DNA of 64,000 bases from Methanosarcina sp. ERenArc_MAG2 (GTDB lineage Archaea; Halobacteriota; Methanosarcinia; Methanosarcinales; Methanosarcinaceae), in assembly GCA_023955635.1 (NCBI GenBank), contig JAMXHR010000010.1, positions 682,001 through 746,000 of the forward strand, in the 5' to 3' direction. Below are positions 28,781-39,405 of the stretch, piece by piece; position 1 is the stretch's first letter, and every line of letters starts with the position of its first letter. Both the position numbers and the translations under genes were made by a program. A model generated the notes under the pieces. The model did no database searches. It was not told the origin of the DNA and was given only the letters and a program-made list of their open reading frames with translations.

Positions 28781-29826
28781 TTATTCCTTCTTATTTTTAT
28801 GTTCTGTCTGCCTGGAAAGATGCATGTCCGGAATACGGATTATATTCCCTCTTCCTCTTTTGAATTTCTCGACCAGCCCGCGTTCTTCAAGATCCGAAAG
28901 CATAAGACTGACTTTGGACTCTGAATACGGGGATTTTTTCCGGAGTTCTCTCTGGGTGATCCGGTTTCCGCTAGCTCGGATTACCTCAAGGAGATCTTTG
29001 AGATCTTCGGGAAGATTAAGTATGGAATGCTTCGGAACGTTGGGGCTCGATTTATTTGGTTCTCCACTATAGAAAGAAGAATCCGGTATATTTGGGTCCT
29101 TTTCTTCAGGCTTAATCCTCTGCTGCATAAATTTTCCAGTTTCCGATGCGTCTCCTGCATTTTCAGTAATAGCGGGTCGTTCAGGGCTTGCTTCCGGAAT
29201 TTCTATAATGTCTTCTGTCGAACCGTTTTCAGTCTCCTCAGAAAATATTGCATCTTTTATGGGATTCTCAGACTGCAACAGGTATGGTTCTCTGCTTCCT
29301 CCCGGAAACGGGGTTATTGTCTCAAGAGATTTTTCATGCTTCTTTTTTAAAAAGTAACCAGCTAACAAAAGGACTATTAGGGCAAGGAAGGCAGAAACTA
29401 AGATAGTATTTTGAGAGCTTGCCCCGGAGATGAGCTCCGTTTCTTCAGAATCCAGATTGGGGAGTTCGAATTCCCCTGGTCCAGGAGTCCTTCATCATAG
29501 GGTGGAAACAGGAGAAGGTCATGCACATACTCTCCTTTATCTGAAATTACAACCTCTTCGTTTGCTGTATAAACTACGTTGCTTCCCTCAAGATAGTTGG
29601 CAGTTATCAGATAGGTGCCAGGAGTAAGATTGAAAGAATATTGAGAATCCGTTGCAACAAAGTACTGTTCAGGGGTGGAATTAATTTCAATCACTGAGTT
29701 ATTAAGAGGCTTGAAACTATCCCACTCATAAACGGTCCCGTGAATTGTGGCCGCAATTGCGTTTCCCTGAAAAAACATAAGGAAAAAGAAAACACAGGCG
29801 ATCCTGCAGAGCTTTCTAAAATTCAC
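28781..29826 (-). CDS. Membrane-tethered winged-helix protein with outside beta domain (frame broken at a G-run)
   Basis: The gene reads as two frames. The first (29398-29826) gives a signal peptide and a carboxypeptidase-regulatory/PEGA-like beta domain (IHGTVYEWDSFKPLNNSVIEINST, with a TPGTYLITANYLEG strand). After the four-G run near 29473-29476, one added G continues EFELPNLDSEETE, then a transmembrane segment (about 29350-29400), an acidic linker, and a C-terminal winged helix (NRITQRELRKKSPYSESKVSLMLSDLEERGLVEKFKRGRGNIIRI). The repaired protein is 348 residues. The design, outside sensor plus inside DNA-binding domain, suggests a one-component membrane-bound regulator. Its targets are unknown. 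Confidence 0.78.
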
Positions 29827-30039
29827 GGAATGTTAAATGGTTTTTTAACATAAATCTTTTGCTTTCCCTCACAGAAATTTCCAAAATAATAACAGCTTAT
29901 TAAAGTTTTATCAAGAAAAAAGGGATTCTTCAAGCTTAAAATTCAATATGTGCCTGTTAATCTAACTTATTCCGAAAAGAATGCTTATATCTACCTTATT
30001 CTATATACAGTGTAATAACTTGCGAAAGGAGGCAGTCAG

Positions 30040-31101
30040 ATGAAAAAATCACAAACTATGCGATATCTGGCTTATCTTACGATCCTATTGACATTACTCA
30101 GTGCGCTTCCAGGAGGCTCCCTTGCTGCCAAAGAATCTTCTGAACATGGAAATAGTAATCAGGACCAGTATATGCGCGAAGATGCCCGCGATTCATACAA
30201 GAATGAAATCAACAATTCAGGTGACGCCAGTGATTCAAAGTCTGACACGGAACAGCTTCAGAACAATCTCAGCATAAAAGACGGGAACAGAATTCCCGAA
30301 TATAAATACGAAAGAAAACAATTAATAGAAGAACTTCAGTTTCATAAGAAGGAATATCAGGAAGCAAAAGTAGATTTTCTCGAGATCAGAAATCGTATCC
30401 GGACAGGAAAACTTGATCCAAACTCAGAAGAGGCTTTAAATGCTACAAGGACCTACCTTAACTCAAGCATTAATTATATGATAGCTCACCTTTCAAATGT
30501 AAAGAGCAATATGGAATACTCAAATGGCAATGAAACAGAAGAACAAATTGTTGCTATAGATGAAAAGATTAAATTGCTTGAAGTTGAGAAGGCACAGGTT
30601 GCAAAAGCTTCCAGTCAGAATGAGTTTTTGGTCGTTGTCAGATCCGTACGCGGAATATGGGATAATGCCGAGAGAATCAGCCTTGCAGGCGTAGGACAGA
30701 CCGTCAGTGAGAAAATAGGAAAATTTCTTGAAAAATCCGAAACCCTCTCTGAAAAACTTGGAACAAATATCGAGAGTCTGAACGAAACCGATATTGACAA
30801 GGCTGACCTTGAGACAAAGCTTGCCAGTTACAAACTATATATAAAATCAGCTCAGGAAAGGAAAGAAGCGGCAGACTCCATTTACAGCGGTGAGAATGTC
30901 ACTCTGGAAAATATGGAAACGGCGAATAATTACCTGCGTCAATCTCTTAGTGAGATCAGTAAAGCAAACAATATACTCAGACAAATTTTCAACGAGCTGA
31001 AAGAGTATGAAATTGATAAATATAACGAAACTGGAGTCGAAAGTAGCCTGAAAACCGTACTTAACAATACTAAAAATATAACAGATACACACAATAGTTA
31101 A
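30040..31101 (+). CDS. Secreted coiled-coil protein of unknown function
   Basis: The ATG at 30040 follows AAAGGAGGCAGTC. The 353-residue product has a clear signal peptide (cleaved after about residue 29, SLAAKE) and a mature part rich in Glu, Lys, Asn and Ser with long predicted helices (for example residues 95-160 and 245-330) typical of coiled coils. There is no C-terminal anchor or Cys. I do not recognise the family. A small lipoprotein gene follows 124 bp downstream and may share the transcript. Confidence 0.75.
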   Translation: MKKSQTMRYLAYLTILLTLLSALPGGSLAAKESSEHGNSNQDQYMREDARDSYKNEINNSGDASDSKSDTEQLQNNLSIKDGNRIPEYKYERKQLIEELQFHKKEYQEAKVDFLEIRNRIRTGKLDPNSEEALNATRTYLNSSINYMIAHLSNVKSNMEYSNGNETEEQIVAIDEKIKLLEVEKAQVAKASSQNEFLVVVRSVRGIWDNAERISLAGVGQTVSEKIGKFLEKSETLSEKLGTNIESLNETDIDKADLETKLASYKLYIKSAQERKEAADSIYSGENVTLENMETANNYLRQSLSEISKANNILRQIFNELKEYEIDKYNETGVESSLKTVLNNTKNITDTHNS

Positions 31102-31225
31102 CATCTCAGAAGCGGCTCTTCTGTCAGTGCAAAGAAGGCCTCTTCTAATGGAGAAAAATATCGTAACCAGGGGATGAGACTGGAAACCTTACTGAAGAAA
31201 AATTACAGAATTGAGGAGGCAGAAA

Positions 31226-31492
31226 ATGGTTAAATTCGCTCACCTGCTCGTACTGTCAGCTTTAGTTGTCTGGCTTGCAGGATCTGGCTGTGTCGGGAAC
31301 GGTACATCTGAAGTAAAAGAATCAGGAATAGACCCAAACGTTGCCGAGGCAGGTAATGGGGCACCGTCCGAAGATCTGAAAATTGGGCTCACACAGGCAG
31401 AAATCCAGGGGCTTAATTGTGATATGGCAGATCTCGAGGACTTGCTCGTAAATGCAAGCCCTGAAGAGGAGATAACCATCGAAGAACTGTGA
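31226..31492 (+). CDS. Small lipoprotein
   Basis: From the ATG at 31226, preceded by GAGGAGGCAG, the 88-residue product has a short basic start, a hydrophobic stretch and a lipobox-like LAGSGC, so the Cys near residue 21 would be lipid-modified and the rest exported. The mature part is acidic and ends EEITIEEL. An upstream in-frame start at 31211 would disturb the signal peptide. No family is recognised. Confidence 0.65.
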   Translation: MVKFAHLLVLSALVVWLAGSGCVGNGTSEVKESGIDPNVAEAGNGAPSEDLKIGLTQAEIQGLNCDMADLEDLLVNASPEEEITIEEL

Positions 31493-31534
31493 AATGGAAA
31501 GGAAATAAGTGAAATTTCAACTGGAAAATAGTTT

Positions 31535-31861
31535 TCACTTGAAAAACATCTTATCTTTATTTTTCATTTTCTGAATTTCGTCTTCCAGTATATCTACTCT
31601 TGATTCAAGTTCACGCATGTCTTTTCTGGTGAAGATATCTGCTTTTGAGATAGAGTCCTGAATTTTCTCAGAGATTTTCTTTTCGAGATCAATCTTCTGC
31701 TTTTTACTTTCTTCAAGCACATCCTGAATAACCTTTTTACCTTCTTCCTTACTAATATCTCCTTTATCTACAAGATCTTTTACAAGATCATTTATTTTGT
31801 CTTCGGTCATTGCCCAGAGGCCGGCTCCTATGAGCCCGAGTTTTCTGACTGATTCCCTCAT
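31535..31861 (-). CDS. Phasin-like coiled-coil protein
   Basis: The product (108 residues from the second ATG at 31859-31861; two more with the upstream one) has the layout of PhaF/phasin-like proteins: a hydrophobic LGLIGAGLWAMTEDKINDLVKDLVDKGDISKEEGKKVI start, which is diagnostic, and a long Lys/Glu helix ending MRELESRVDILEDEIQKMK. In bacteria such proteins coat polyhydroxyalkanoate granules; methanogen homologs occur without known granules, so the role is open. It converges with the lipoprotein gene. Confidence 0.75.
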   Translation of the reverse strand: MRESVRKLGLIGAGLWAMTEDKINDLVKDLVDKGDISKEEGKKVIQDVLEESKKQKIDLEKKISEKIQDSISKADIFTRKDMRELESRVDILEDEIQKMKNKDKMFFK

Positions 31862-32034
31862 GTACAAACACTCTCTTTTGAATTATCAATCTGAAAAAAA
31901 TTACATGAAATTATTAATCTGATATGGTCTTTAAGGGTGTATTAAAAGTTCCCCTGTACTTAACTTAACAGATTATTCAATCAAAAGAAAATATATAAAT
32001 ATATTAAACGGTGATGCTATTCGGGGGTAATTTG

Positions 32035-32327
32035 ATGACAGACACTTTAGAACTACCACCAGCTATATGTGCATATCCTGACGATAAATACTAAAACCTT
32101 GAAATTGAGGTAGTTCTTCCGGAAGTCTAAATGAAAGATATTTCTGGTAAGATCACCGAGAATGGTTATGTAAAAGCCATCAAAGGAAAGGTTATTGCAC
32201 ACAGCACGCCGTCTGCTGCCCGGTGAGCCCGGAAAAAGTGGTTGCTAATTACTCAAATAGTGTACTTAAAATAACAGTACCTTACCAGCAGCTTTTTGAA
32301 AAAGCTGTGGATGTAAAAATTGAATAA
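32035..32327 (+). pseudogene. Decayed Hsp20/alpha-crystallin gene
   Basis: GGGGGTAATTTG precedes an ATG at 32035. The translation starts MTDTLELPPAICAYPDDKY, meets TAA (32092-32094), continues NLEIEVVLPEV, meets a second TAA (32128-32130), then MKDISGKITENGYVKAI, and after a frameshift VCCPVSPEKVVANYSNSVLKITVPYQQ to VKIE and a stop. This is the small heat shock protein pattern, including the VxNGVLxIxVP C-terminal strand, with two nonsense codons, a frameshift and internal loss. Confidence 0.6.
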
Positions 32328-32345
32328 AGTAACCGTAAAGCAACC

Positions 32346-32463
32346 AGGACTTATGCAGTTGAAACGAGAAATCAATAGCGTTAAACCTCAAACTGTATAA
32401 TTCACATAATATCTGTGAGAGGTATGCTCACGCTTGATTTTGTTCCTCATGTACTTAAGTCCT
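32346..32463. mobile_element. Miniature inverted-repeat element, about 118 bp
   Basis: The left end AGGACTTATGCAGTTG and right end ACTTAAGTCCT are related inverted repeats of the same type as the ends of the insertion sequence at 49028-50166 and of the elements at 24714 and 39238. A second partial right end (ACCTAAGTCC) follows at about 32473-32483. It sits between the hsp20 remnant and rubrerythrin. Confidence 0.5.
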
Positions 32464-32526
32464 GAACTCACGTACCTAAGTCCGAATCTATAAAATAATT
32501 GAATTTTATTGAAAAGAGGTTTTTAA

Positions 32527-33075
32527 ATGAAGAAAATGACAGAGCAGCACCTTATCAATGCATTCGGAGGAGAAAGTCAGGCACATATGAGATATTTACA
32601 TTTTGGAAACAAGGCAGAAAAAGAAAAATACTATAATGTAGCCCGATTATTTCGTGCAATTGCCCATGCTGAATATTTACATGCAGGAGACCATTACCGG
32701 GAGTTAAGACACCTTGAGGGAGGATTTGTCGCAAATAGCATGGCAGCTTTTGGCCCTGGGGATTCCACGAAAAACCTTAAATTGGCCATTGCTGGCGAGA
32801 CCTTTGAAATTGAGGAAATGTATCCAGTATATATAGAAGTAGCAAAATTCCAGGGCGAAAAAGGCGCGCAAAGAAGTTTTGAATGGTCATATGCGAGTGA
32901 AAAACTACATAAACAGCTTTTTGAAAAAGCATTAGAGTGGGTTAACTCAGGAAAAGACGTTGACCTTGGCCCGATCCAGGTTTGCGAAGTCTGTGGATAT
33001 ACTTTTGAAGGAGAAGCACCCGATAGGTGTCCAGTATGCAATGCATTAAAAGACAAATTTACTGCATTTAAATAA
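32527..33075 (+). CDS. Rubrerythrin
   Basis: The 182-residue product has the ferritin-like diiron domain (ExxxHxxY-type: GGESQAHMRY, AEYLHAGDHY, GETFEIEEMYPVYIEVA, SYASEKLHKQLF) and a C-terminal rubredoxin-like domain with CEVCG and CPVCN. Rubrerythrins reduce hydrogen peroxide using reduced rubredoxin or other carriers and are a main oxidative-stress defence of strict anaerobes. The ATG has AGAGGT about seven bases upstream. It is separate from the superoxide and metal genes further right. Confidence 0.93.
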   Translation: MKKMTEQHLINAFGGESQAHMRYLHFGNKAEKEKYYNVARLFRAIAHAEYLHAGDHYRELRHLEGGFVANSMAAFGPGDSTKNLKLAIAGETFEIEEMYPVYIEVAKFQGEKGAQRSFEWSYASEKLHKQLFEKALEWVNSGKDVDLGPIQVCEVCGYTFEGEAPDRCPVCNALKDKFTAFK

Positions 33076-33240
33076 ACGCCTGTCTTGAATCGGCTGATCC
33101 TTATCATGCAAGTTTCTTTACTGCAGGAACCGGATTACTTCACTGTTTTTCGAATTTCACAGGAGGTCATTTTCCGGGTTGTCTTCCTTTTTCTCCGGAA
33201 ATCCTAAGTTTTATTAAGAAGGGCTTAAAACCCTTTTCTG

Positions 33241-33357
33241 GTGATAAAATCTGAAAACTTCGCTTATTCCAGCAAAGATTTCAAATGGAAATTTTTATCC
33301 GAAATATTAAATGTTTTTTCTTTTAGATCTTGCAGACAAATACTTGAGAAGAGGGGC
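33241..33357. repeat. Dispersed coding-like repeat, copy 2
   Basis: This is about 85 percent identical to 23599-23719, beginning GTGATAAAAT and ending GAGGGGC. The related peptide (LKTSLIP, FKWKFLSEILNVF) is out of frame in one place, so this copy is non-coding. It is followed by a MITE-like element at 33393. Confidence 0.5.
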
Positions 33358-33392
33358 TAAAAACTTAGTTTTAAGAAAAATTAAACTTTTAT

Positions 33393-33644
33393 CTGACTTT
33401 CCGCAGATGTCCTTTCAATTTTCATAATTTTTCCTGCTATCGTTTTTTCTGAAAACCGACTTGGTTACTCAAAATGTGTTTTTGAATTTTTTCCAAAACT
33501 TTCGACCTTTTGCCTTCATTTAGGACTTATAGCAGCCATTTTCTTAAGCTTCAGTAAAGATAATAACTGCAAATTTTCGAATATTTCTCCAAAAACGATA
33601 ACAGGAAAAATGTTATTTTTTTGAAGACATCTGCGGAAAGTCAG
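33393..33644. mobile_element. 252-bp inverted-repeat element, copy 1
   Basis: The element begins CTGACTTTCCGCAGATGTC and ends with its near-exact reverse complement GACATCTGCGGAAAGTCAG. Flanking TTTTAT on both sides looks like a target duplication. It has no plausible coding frame. An apparently identical copy is at 53216-53467, implying recent movement by a transposase encoded elsewhere. Confidence 0.8.
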
Positions 33645-33936
33645 TTTTATGTAGAAATGTAAAAGTATTGTACGTTAGGACTTGCCTTAAATTATGTAAA
33701 ATATTGGAAATACTTGGACCTTCAGTGATAATTTATTCCTCGAATTGGCTTTTTTAATCAATCTCAGATTGATTTTGGAATTTTTGACGAAATTAAGCAC
33801 AGATATCTTTATTATTCTCAAGTTCCTTATTACAGTAACTAGTTCGGGGGAATAATGGCATATAAGACCATAATATAAAATGTACAAAGTACCTGAACTA
33901 AATAGCATTTAACAACAGTTAGGAGTGTGGGAGTGA

Positions 33937-34488
33937 ATGAGATATCTAAAATCTGAAAAGCTAGAACGGACATCAGGGATTTTACTGACAGTCCTTTTTA
34001 TAGTTTCATTTACAGTTGTGTCTGTAGGTGCAGTTTCTTCGGATTCATCAAGCCAACAGACAGAAATAAAATCCATTAGTCCATACCAATACGAGGAACC
34101 AAATCTATTCTTTCTACAGGGAGTTGGACCCAAGTATAAAGATGTACAAATAAGCTATTCGACGAGCAGCATCACAGGCAAACCTCTTTTAACCTATAAA
34201 GACTCAAAAGGCGCACGCAGCTTTATGGGAGATGAAATCCGTACACAAAATACGGATATGGGTACGCTTGTTACTGTGACCTTAGAGACTATTACGGACC
34301 TTCGTACAGTCACGCTGACTTTGCTCGTGCCTGCAATTAACCTCGATGGTTCAGCAAAAGAATTTAAGACTATAGCGATCCGGACAACCAATAAAACAAC
34401 TATCGGTGGAGGGAGCTTCGTTAAGGGAGTAGTTCAATTCTATGAAGTTATAGACCTCAAAGGAACTGCCAATAGTGTCGTATTTTGA
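33937..34488 (+). CDS. Secreted protein of unknown function
   Basis: GGAGTGTGGGAGTG precedes the ATG. The 183-residue product starts with a signal peptide or anchor (TSGILLTVLFIVSFTVVSVGA) followed by a Thr/Val-rich, beta-strand-like domain (TLVTVTLETITDLRTVTLTLLVPAINLDG). No Cys or C-terminal anchor is seen, and I do not recognise the family. Confidence 0.7.
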   Translation: MRYLKSEKLERTSGILLTVLFIVSFTVVSVGAVSSDSSSQQTEIKSISPYQYEEPNLFFLQGVGPKYKDVQISYSTSSITGKPLLTYKDSKGARSFMGDEIRTQNTDMGTLVTVTLETITDLRTVTLTLLVPAINLDGSAKEFKTIAIRTTNKTTIGGGSFVKGVVQFYEVIDLKGTANSVVF

Positions 34489-34751
34489 GTTGAATCCGGG
34501 ACTTGACGATCTTAGTAATTATAGTCAATTAACAAATTAAATACACTTTAAACGCTAGAATTCAAACTTTATAACCATAAAAACACTAAGAGTATGGAAT
34601 AACTCAAACAAAACTTTATAACAGCGAAAAACGCGGAAAGTGCGGAAGGATTATGCCTTTATTTCCTTCTTCCGTACTCTTTTTGTTGGCAGTTAATCTG
34701 TATTAAAATATTTATTTTAGTATATTTTATAATCGGTAAAGTAGGTACAGA

Positions 34752-35015
34752 TTACTTTAAAATCTTCTCACTCTTTGCCCTATTTTCAAGCTTTTCCGTA
34801 ACTTTAGGCAATAGGGACAGTGAAATTATCATGGTGATCACAAAAACAAAAATTGAGCCTGCAGCCATGTCCACCTGGGTATAGGCCGTCTCACCACGCG
34901 ATAAATTGACTAAAAGAGCCCCAAAAAGAAAAAGGCTCCCAAGCACTACCGAAATGGTAATACTTGATAGAAACACTACTCTGGGCCTGTTCTCCGTGGA
35001 TTCGAATTTTACCAT
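34752..35015 (-). CDS. Small two-helix membrane protein
   Basis: From the ATG at 35013-35015, which has GGTGAG four bases upstream, the 87-residue product has two transmembrane segments (about residues 15-37 and 48-72) and a basic C-terminus. It lies directly downstream of copA in the same direction, with about 80 bp between them, so it might be cotranscribed. No family recognised. Confidence 0.6.
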   Translation of the reverse strand: MVKFESTENRPRVVFLSSITISVVLGSLFLFGALLVNLSRGETAYTQVDMAAGSIFVFVITMIISLSLLPKVTEKLENRAKSEKILK

Positions 35016-35094
35016 ACAACTCACCATTAATTTTCAAACCTGCTTTTATTTGAGCTTCAAAATTGTATTTCCATGAGTTTCAGATTCTCTGAAT

Positions 35095-38010
35095 TCACTT
35101 GATCTTGCTTCTTTTCATCAGGAGGGAATTGGTAGTCACCGAGACTGAACTGAGCGCCATAAAAGCTGCAGCAAGTTCGGGTGTAATCAGGACCCTGTCA
35201 AAGAAGGGGTAAAGAATCCCTGCTGCAATAGGGATGCCTATTGTATTGTACCCAAAAGCCCAGAGAAGGTTCTGTTTGATCTTTTTAATGGTAAGGCGGC
35301 TCAGTTTAAGGGCTGCAACCACGTCTCTCGGGTCACTCTTTATAAGCACGATTTTTGCGGATTCCATTGCAACATCCGTGCCTGTTCCCATAGCAATCCC
35401 CACGTCGGACTGGATCAGGGCTGGAGCGTCATTAATGCCGTCACCCACCATTCCGACGAGTTTGCCTTCTTCCTGGAGTTTTTTGATTGCATTTGCTTTG
35501 TCTTCGGGCAGCACCTCGGCAAGTACTCTGGTAATCCCAACTTCCGTTGCAATCGCACCGGCTGTAAGGGCGTTGTCTCCGGTTATCATAACTACCTCGA
35601 CACCCATTTTTTTCAGAGTCTCAACCGCTTCCCTTGAGTTTTCCTTCAGGATATCGGCAACTGCAATAAGGCCTATATTTTCGTTCTCAAGGGCTACAAG
35701 CATTGCAGTCTTCCCTTGTTCTTCAAATTCTCGCATCTTAGTTTCCATTTCCTTAATGGAAATCCCATTTTCTTCCATAAGTTTGCGGGTGCCGAGCAAA
35801 ATTCTTTTTCTTCAAAATAGGCTTCAATTCCTTTCCCTGGAAGAGAATGGAAATTTTCTGCCTTTCCGGGACTGATTTCTCTTTCTTCCGCCCCTTTTAC
35901 AATGGCTTCCCCGAGAGGGTGTTCCGATCCTTTTTCAGCCGTTGCCGCAATGAAAAGCACCTCTTTTTCCCCATGACCCGGAGCGGCAAGAAAATCCGTT
36001 AGTTTTGGAGAGCCTTTCGTAAGAGTCCCGGTTTTGTCAAACACGATAATATCAAGTTTATGTGCCCTTTCAAGAGCTTCTCCACCTTTTATGAGGATTC
36101 CGTTTTCTGCCCCTTTGCCCGTGCCCACCATAATGGCTGCAGGGGTTGCAAGCCCGACTGCACACGGACATGAGATTACAAGGACAGTAATGGCGATAAG
36201 CAGGGAGAAGAGGAATGGGCTGATTCCTCCGAAAGATACGGATTCGCCCACTCCGTAGCGCCAGTAACCTACGAAGAACCAGAAGAAAAAGGCAAGAAGG
36301 GCAATTATATGCACAGCTACTACGAAGTTTCCGGCAAAAATATCTGCAACCCTCTGTATGGGAGCTTTTGTAGTCTGGGCAGTTTCCACAAGCCTGATAA
36401 TCTGGGCAAGGGCAGTGTCAGCCCCAACTTTTGTAGCCCGGAAATTAAAAGTTCCTGTCCTGTTCAAGGTGGCTCCTATGACCGTATCTCCAGGACTTTT
36501 CTCTACAGGAATACTTTCTCCCGTAAGCATGGACTCGTCTACTGCCGAACCACCTTCCACGATAACTCCATCAACAGGGATCTGTTCTCCGGGCCTGACA
36601 ATAACAATGTCACCAACAACCACTTCTTCAATAGGCACTTCTTTTTCAATCCCGTTTACAAGGATCCTGGAAGTCTTTGCCCTGAGGCCCATGAGTTTCC
36701 TAATTGCTTCTGATGTCCGGCCTCTTGCCCTGGCTTCGAGGTACCTTCCAAGGACAATGAAAATAATGAGAAAAGCGACTGTGTCGTAGTAAAGGCTGTC
36801 ATATCCGGGGCCCAGGTCAAGAAATGTTGCTGCCACACTGATGAGGTAAGCTGACCCTGTCCCTGCCGCAATTAGCAGGTTCATATCAGTTACACCATAC
36901 TTGAAACCCTTAAAGGTCCCGACAAAAAACTGCCTGCCGGGAAAAAGAAGGACAAGAGTGGACAGTACAAAAAGAACTATGTGATTGGAAAAGAACGCAG
37001 GCACGAAAGACAGAAAAGGAAGCATCATGCTCATGTTCCCGAGGCCAATTGGAATCCCCAGCACAAGAGCAATTATAAGGTTATTTCTTTGCTTCCGGAT
37101 CTCGGAGTTCCTGGACATTTGCTCTCTATCCTCATACTCCACAGTCTCAGCCCTGACTGACGCCCCATAGCCAATACCTTTGACTGCATCAATAATCTCC
37201 CTTACCGAAATTCGGGCTGAATCAAATTCTACAACTGCCTTTTCAAGAGGGAAATTTACTGAGGCTGAAATCACGCCTTCTTTTTTATTGAGTATCTTTT
37301 CAATGTTTGCGGCGCAGGACGCACAGCTCATGCCCTGAAGATCAAGTGTAACCTTATCCTTCTCTACTTTATATCCGATAGATTCGATAGCCTCCTCTAT
37401 TTCCTTAGGAGAGACAATGGAAGGTTCAAAAATTACCTTTGCTCTTCCGAGCTCCAGATTGACAGCTACTGAGTCCACACCCTCCTTTTTTTCAATATCT
37501 TCTCAATATTCAGGGCACAGGCTGAACAGGTCATGCCGGAAACTCCAAGCGTGATTTCCTTTATACCGGTTTTCTGGCTTAAAATTATGCTTGAATCTTT
37601 CTCTGCCAGCCTGCACGCTTCTGTCAGGGAGCAGGTTTGGGAAGTATCCGGTTTTACTGAAACAGTGTCAGCAGTCTCTAAAGTTTCGGTAGTTTCCGAA
37701 GCTACAGCAGTTTCCAAAACTTCAACAATTTTTGGAACTGAGCCTTCTGCCTCTGGAGCATTTGAGCCCTCTGTCCGAATCTCTTCCTGAGTTTCAGGGG
37801 ATTCTTCAAATTCGGTTGTGTATCCGGCCTTCCAGACAGCTCCTTTTATATCCTCCAGACTTATTTTTTGAGGGTCAAAGTTCACAGTTGCGCTTTCGGA
37901 TTTGAGATCAACGTCAACAGATTCCACCCCTCAAGAGAAGAAATAGCATCAGCTACTCTTTTCTGGCAATGACCACAGGTCATGTCATAAACTCTTATAG
38001 TGACTTTCAT
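35095..38010 (-). CDS. copA: Copper-transporting P1B-type ATPase with three HMA domains (three homopolymer frame breaks)
   Basis: Four frame segments align into one 972-residue P-type ATPase: N-terminal HMA domains with MTCGHC, GMTCSAC and GMSCASC; a long Ser/Thr/Glu-rich linker between the first two; eight membrane helices with SCPCAVG in helix 6; TGES in the actuator domain; [10 protein letters not shown] (aspartyl-phosphate site) and [19 protein letters not shown] with HMA motifs marks Cu(I) export. The breaks are at a four-G run near 37928, a seven-A run near 37486-37492 and about 35800; one base added at each restores 973 codons. All three fall in short homopolymers, so I believe the real gene is intact. 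It lies beside copZ genes, fitting copper homeostasis. Confidence 0.88.
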
Positions 38011-38211
38011 TAAATGTGCCGCCTATCCAGATTTATCAGGACTGCTCGGAATTTACAAATTTTTCCGGGCTCCATTATAATTTATAACCAGCTTTTTTCA
38101 AACAGGGGCTTCAGATATGTATTATAAATTGTATCTTCTATTATATATAATTGGAATCCGTACCTTTTATTATAACTCTTAGAAACAAATAATATATTTG
38201 TTATTTAATAA

Positions 38212-38433
38212 TTACAGAGGCTCGTATCCTGCTTCCCGAATTGCAGCTTTGACCTTTTCGAGGTTTGCTTTCCCGTCATGATATTCAACAGCTACCTGTT
38301 TGTTCTGAAGGTCTACATCTGCTTTCTGCACGCCTTCCACAGTTTCAACTGCTTTTTTAACTCTCATCACACAGTGCCCGCAGGACATACCTTCAACTTT
38401 TATAGTTTCTTGGGTTATCGTTTCGACCTCCAG
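38212..38433 (-). CDS. CopZ-like HMA copper chaperone, copy 1
   Basis: The 73-residue frame encodes ETITQETIKVEGMSCGHCVMRVKKAVE, a single HMA domain with the copper-binding GMSCGHC motif, and ends REAGYEPL. It is about 80 percent identical to the gene at 41297-41518. There is no ATG: the codon aligned with that gene's ATG is CTG (38431-38433). The stretch GGAGGTCGAAACGATA is shared by both genes, so GGAGGT may instead be the ribosome binding site for a start at the ATA codon. Its job would be to hand Cu(I) to CopA next door. Confidence 0.7.
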   Translation of the reverse strand: MEVETITQETIKVEGMSCGHCVMRVKKAVETVEGVQKADVDLQNKQVAVEYHDGKANLEKVKAAIREAGYEPL

Positions 38434-38468
38434 TTATAAGCTAAAACCATTTCAACCAAATAAATTTA

Positions 38469-39122
38469 CTAATTCTTTTTTACTTGCATTCCTGTACTTT
38501 CTTTTTCATACATCCATGATAAGGGATCTTTACCATTCTCAAACATAGCTCCATAAGGCTCAAATTTACCAATATCCTTGACAGTGCAGAAATGCATACC
38601 ATGATCTGATCCTGTCATCATCAGCGGTTTAGCTTTTTCGATGTCCCAGGAACCTTTTTCTTTGTTGTATATATTATCTTCCACTTCAAGATGCACGACT
38701 TTACCAAAAATCAGTAGATAAGGGAATCCCCCGTATACTTCTTCGTGTATATTATGCAATTTGCATTCCATCCATGCATAGCAGCCTTCAATCCCTGGGG
38801 CTTTGACCTTTTTTGAAGGTCTTTCCTTCAAACCTGCCAGTTCAAATTCATCAATATTGAAAGGGACATGCGAAGCTGTTGGCATCACTTTGTCCACCAT
38901 ATCAGCACCAGGCATATTTATAACAAACTCTTTCGTATTTTTAATGTTCGCAAATGTATCTCTCATTTTTGCCGAAGCCACACAAATTAAATCGAGTGGG
39001 CGTAAAATAGGCATAATACAGGAATAAGGAGCTATATTTCTTATTCCCTCTTCACTGGCTGTGGATATAAACGCTACTGGTAAAGGTATCAGTGATTCTC
39101 TCTTAAAATTTTCTAATATCAT
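38469..39122 (-). CDS. Flavin-reductase-like FMN-binding protein
   Basis: The 217-residue product has the flavin reductase-like split-barrel pattern: [27 protein letters not shown] near the N-terminus, [18 protein letters not shown] and a [16 protein letters not shown] strand. Such proteins bind FMN and act as flavoredoxins or NAD(P)H:flavin reductases in methanogens. It is in the same direction as the CooC-like gene upstream and copZ downstream. The start ATG lacks a strong ribosome binding site. Confidence 0.82.
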   Translation of the reverse strand: MILENFKRESLIPLPVAFISTASEEGIRNIAPYSCIMPILRPLDLICVASAKMRDTFANIKNTKEFVINMPGADMVDKVMPTASHVPFNIDEFELAGLKERPSKKVKAPGIEGCYAWMECKLHNIHEEVYGGFPYLLIFGKVVHLEVEDNIYNKEKGSWDIEKAKPLMMTGSDHGMHFCTVKDIGKFEPYGAMFENGKDPLSWMYEKESTGMQVKKN

Positions 39123-39237
39123 ATTACCACTATTTTACTATCTCTTATCATTACTTCTATAAAATTACTAAATCTTAATATTAATTCAAAATAATTACCT
39201 TAAAGTCCCTAAAATAGGATTTTTACACGTTTAAAAT

Positions 39238-39350
39238 AGGACTTATGCAATAAACATGAAAGCAAGTAGACTCAACGCTGTGATTTGAATTGTGTTTAAA
39301 CAGCTAATGGCCTGGTGCTATTAGTATTTCAGTTCAACTGCATAAGTCCT
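39238..39350. mobile_element. Miniature inverted-repeat element, about 113 bp
   Basis: The ends AGGACTTATGCA and TGCATAAGTCCT are perfect 12-bp inverted repeats, extended imperfectly by GTTGAACTG on the right. They match the ends of the insertion sequence at 49028-50166 in type. No gene inside. Confidence 0.65.
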
Positions 39351-39405
39351 GTAATTCTAAGAAATCAGTAGACCATTTACATCTGAAGTAATTGTTTCAT
39401 TCTTT

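Noticed and set aside
35234..35875. 213-codon frame on the plus strand
   Set aside because: It is the opposite strand of copA, whose motifs are clear on the minus strand.
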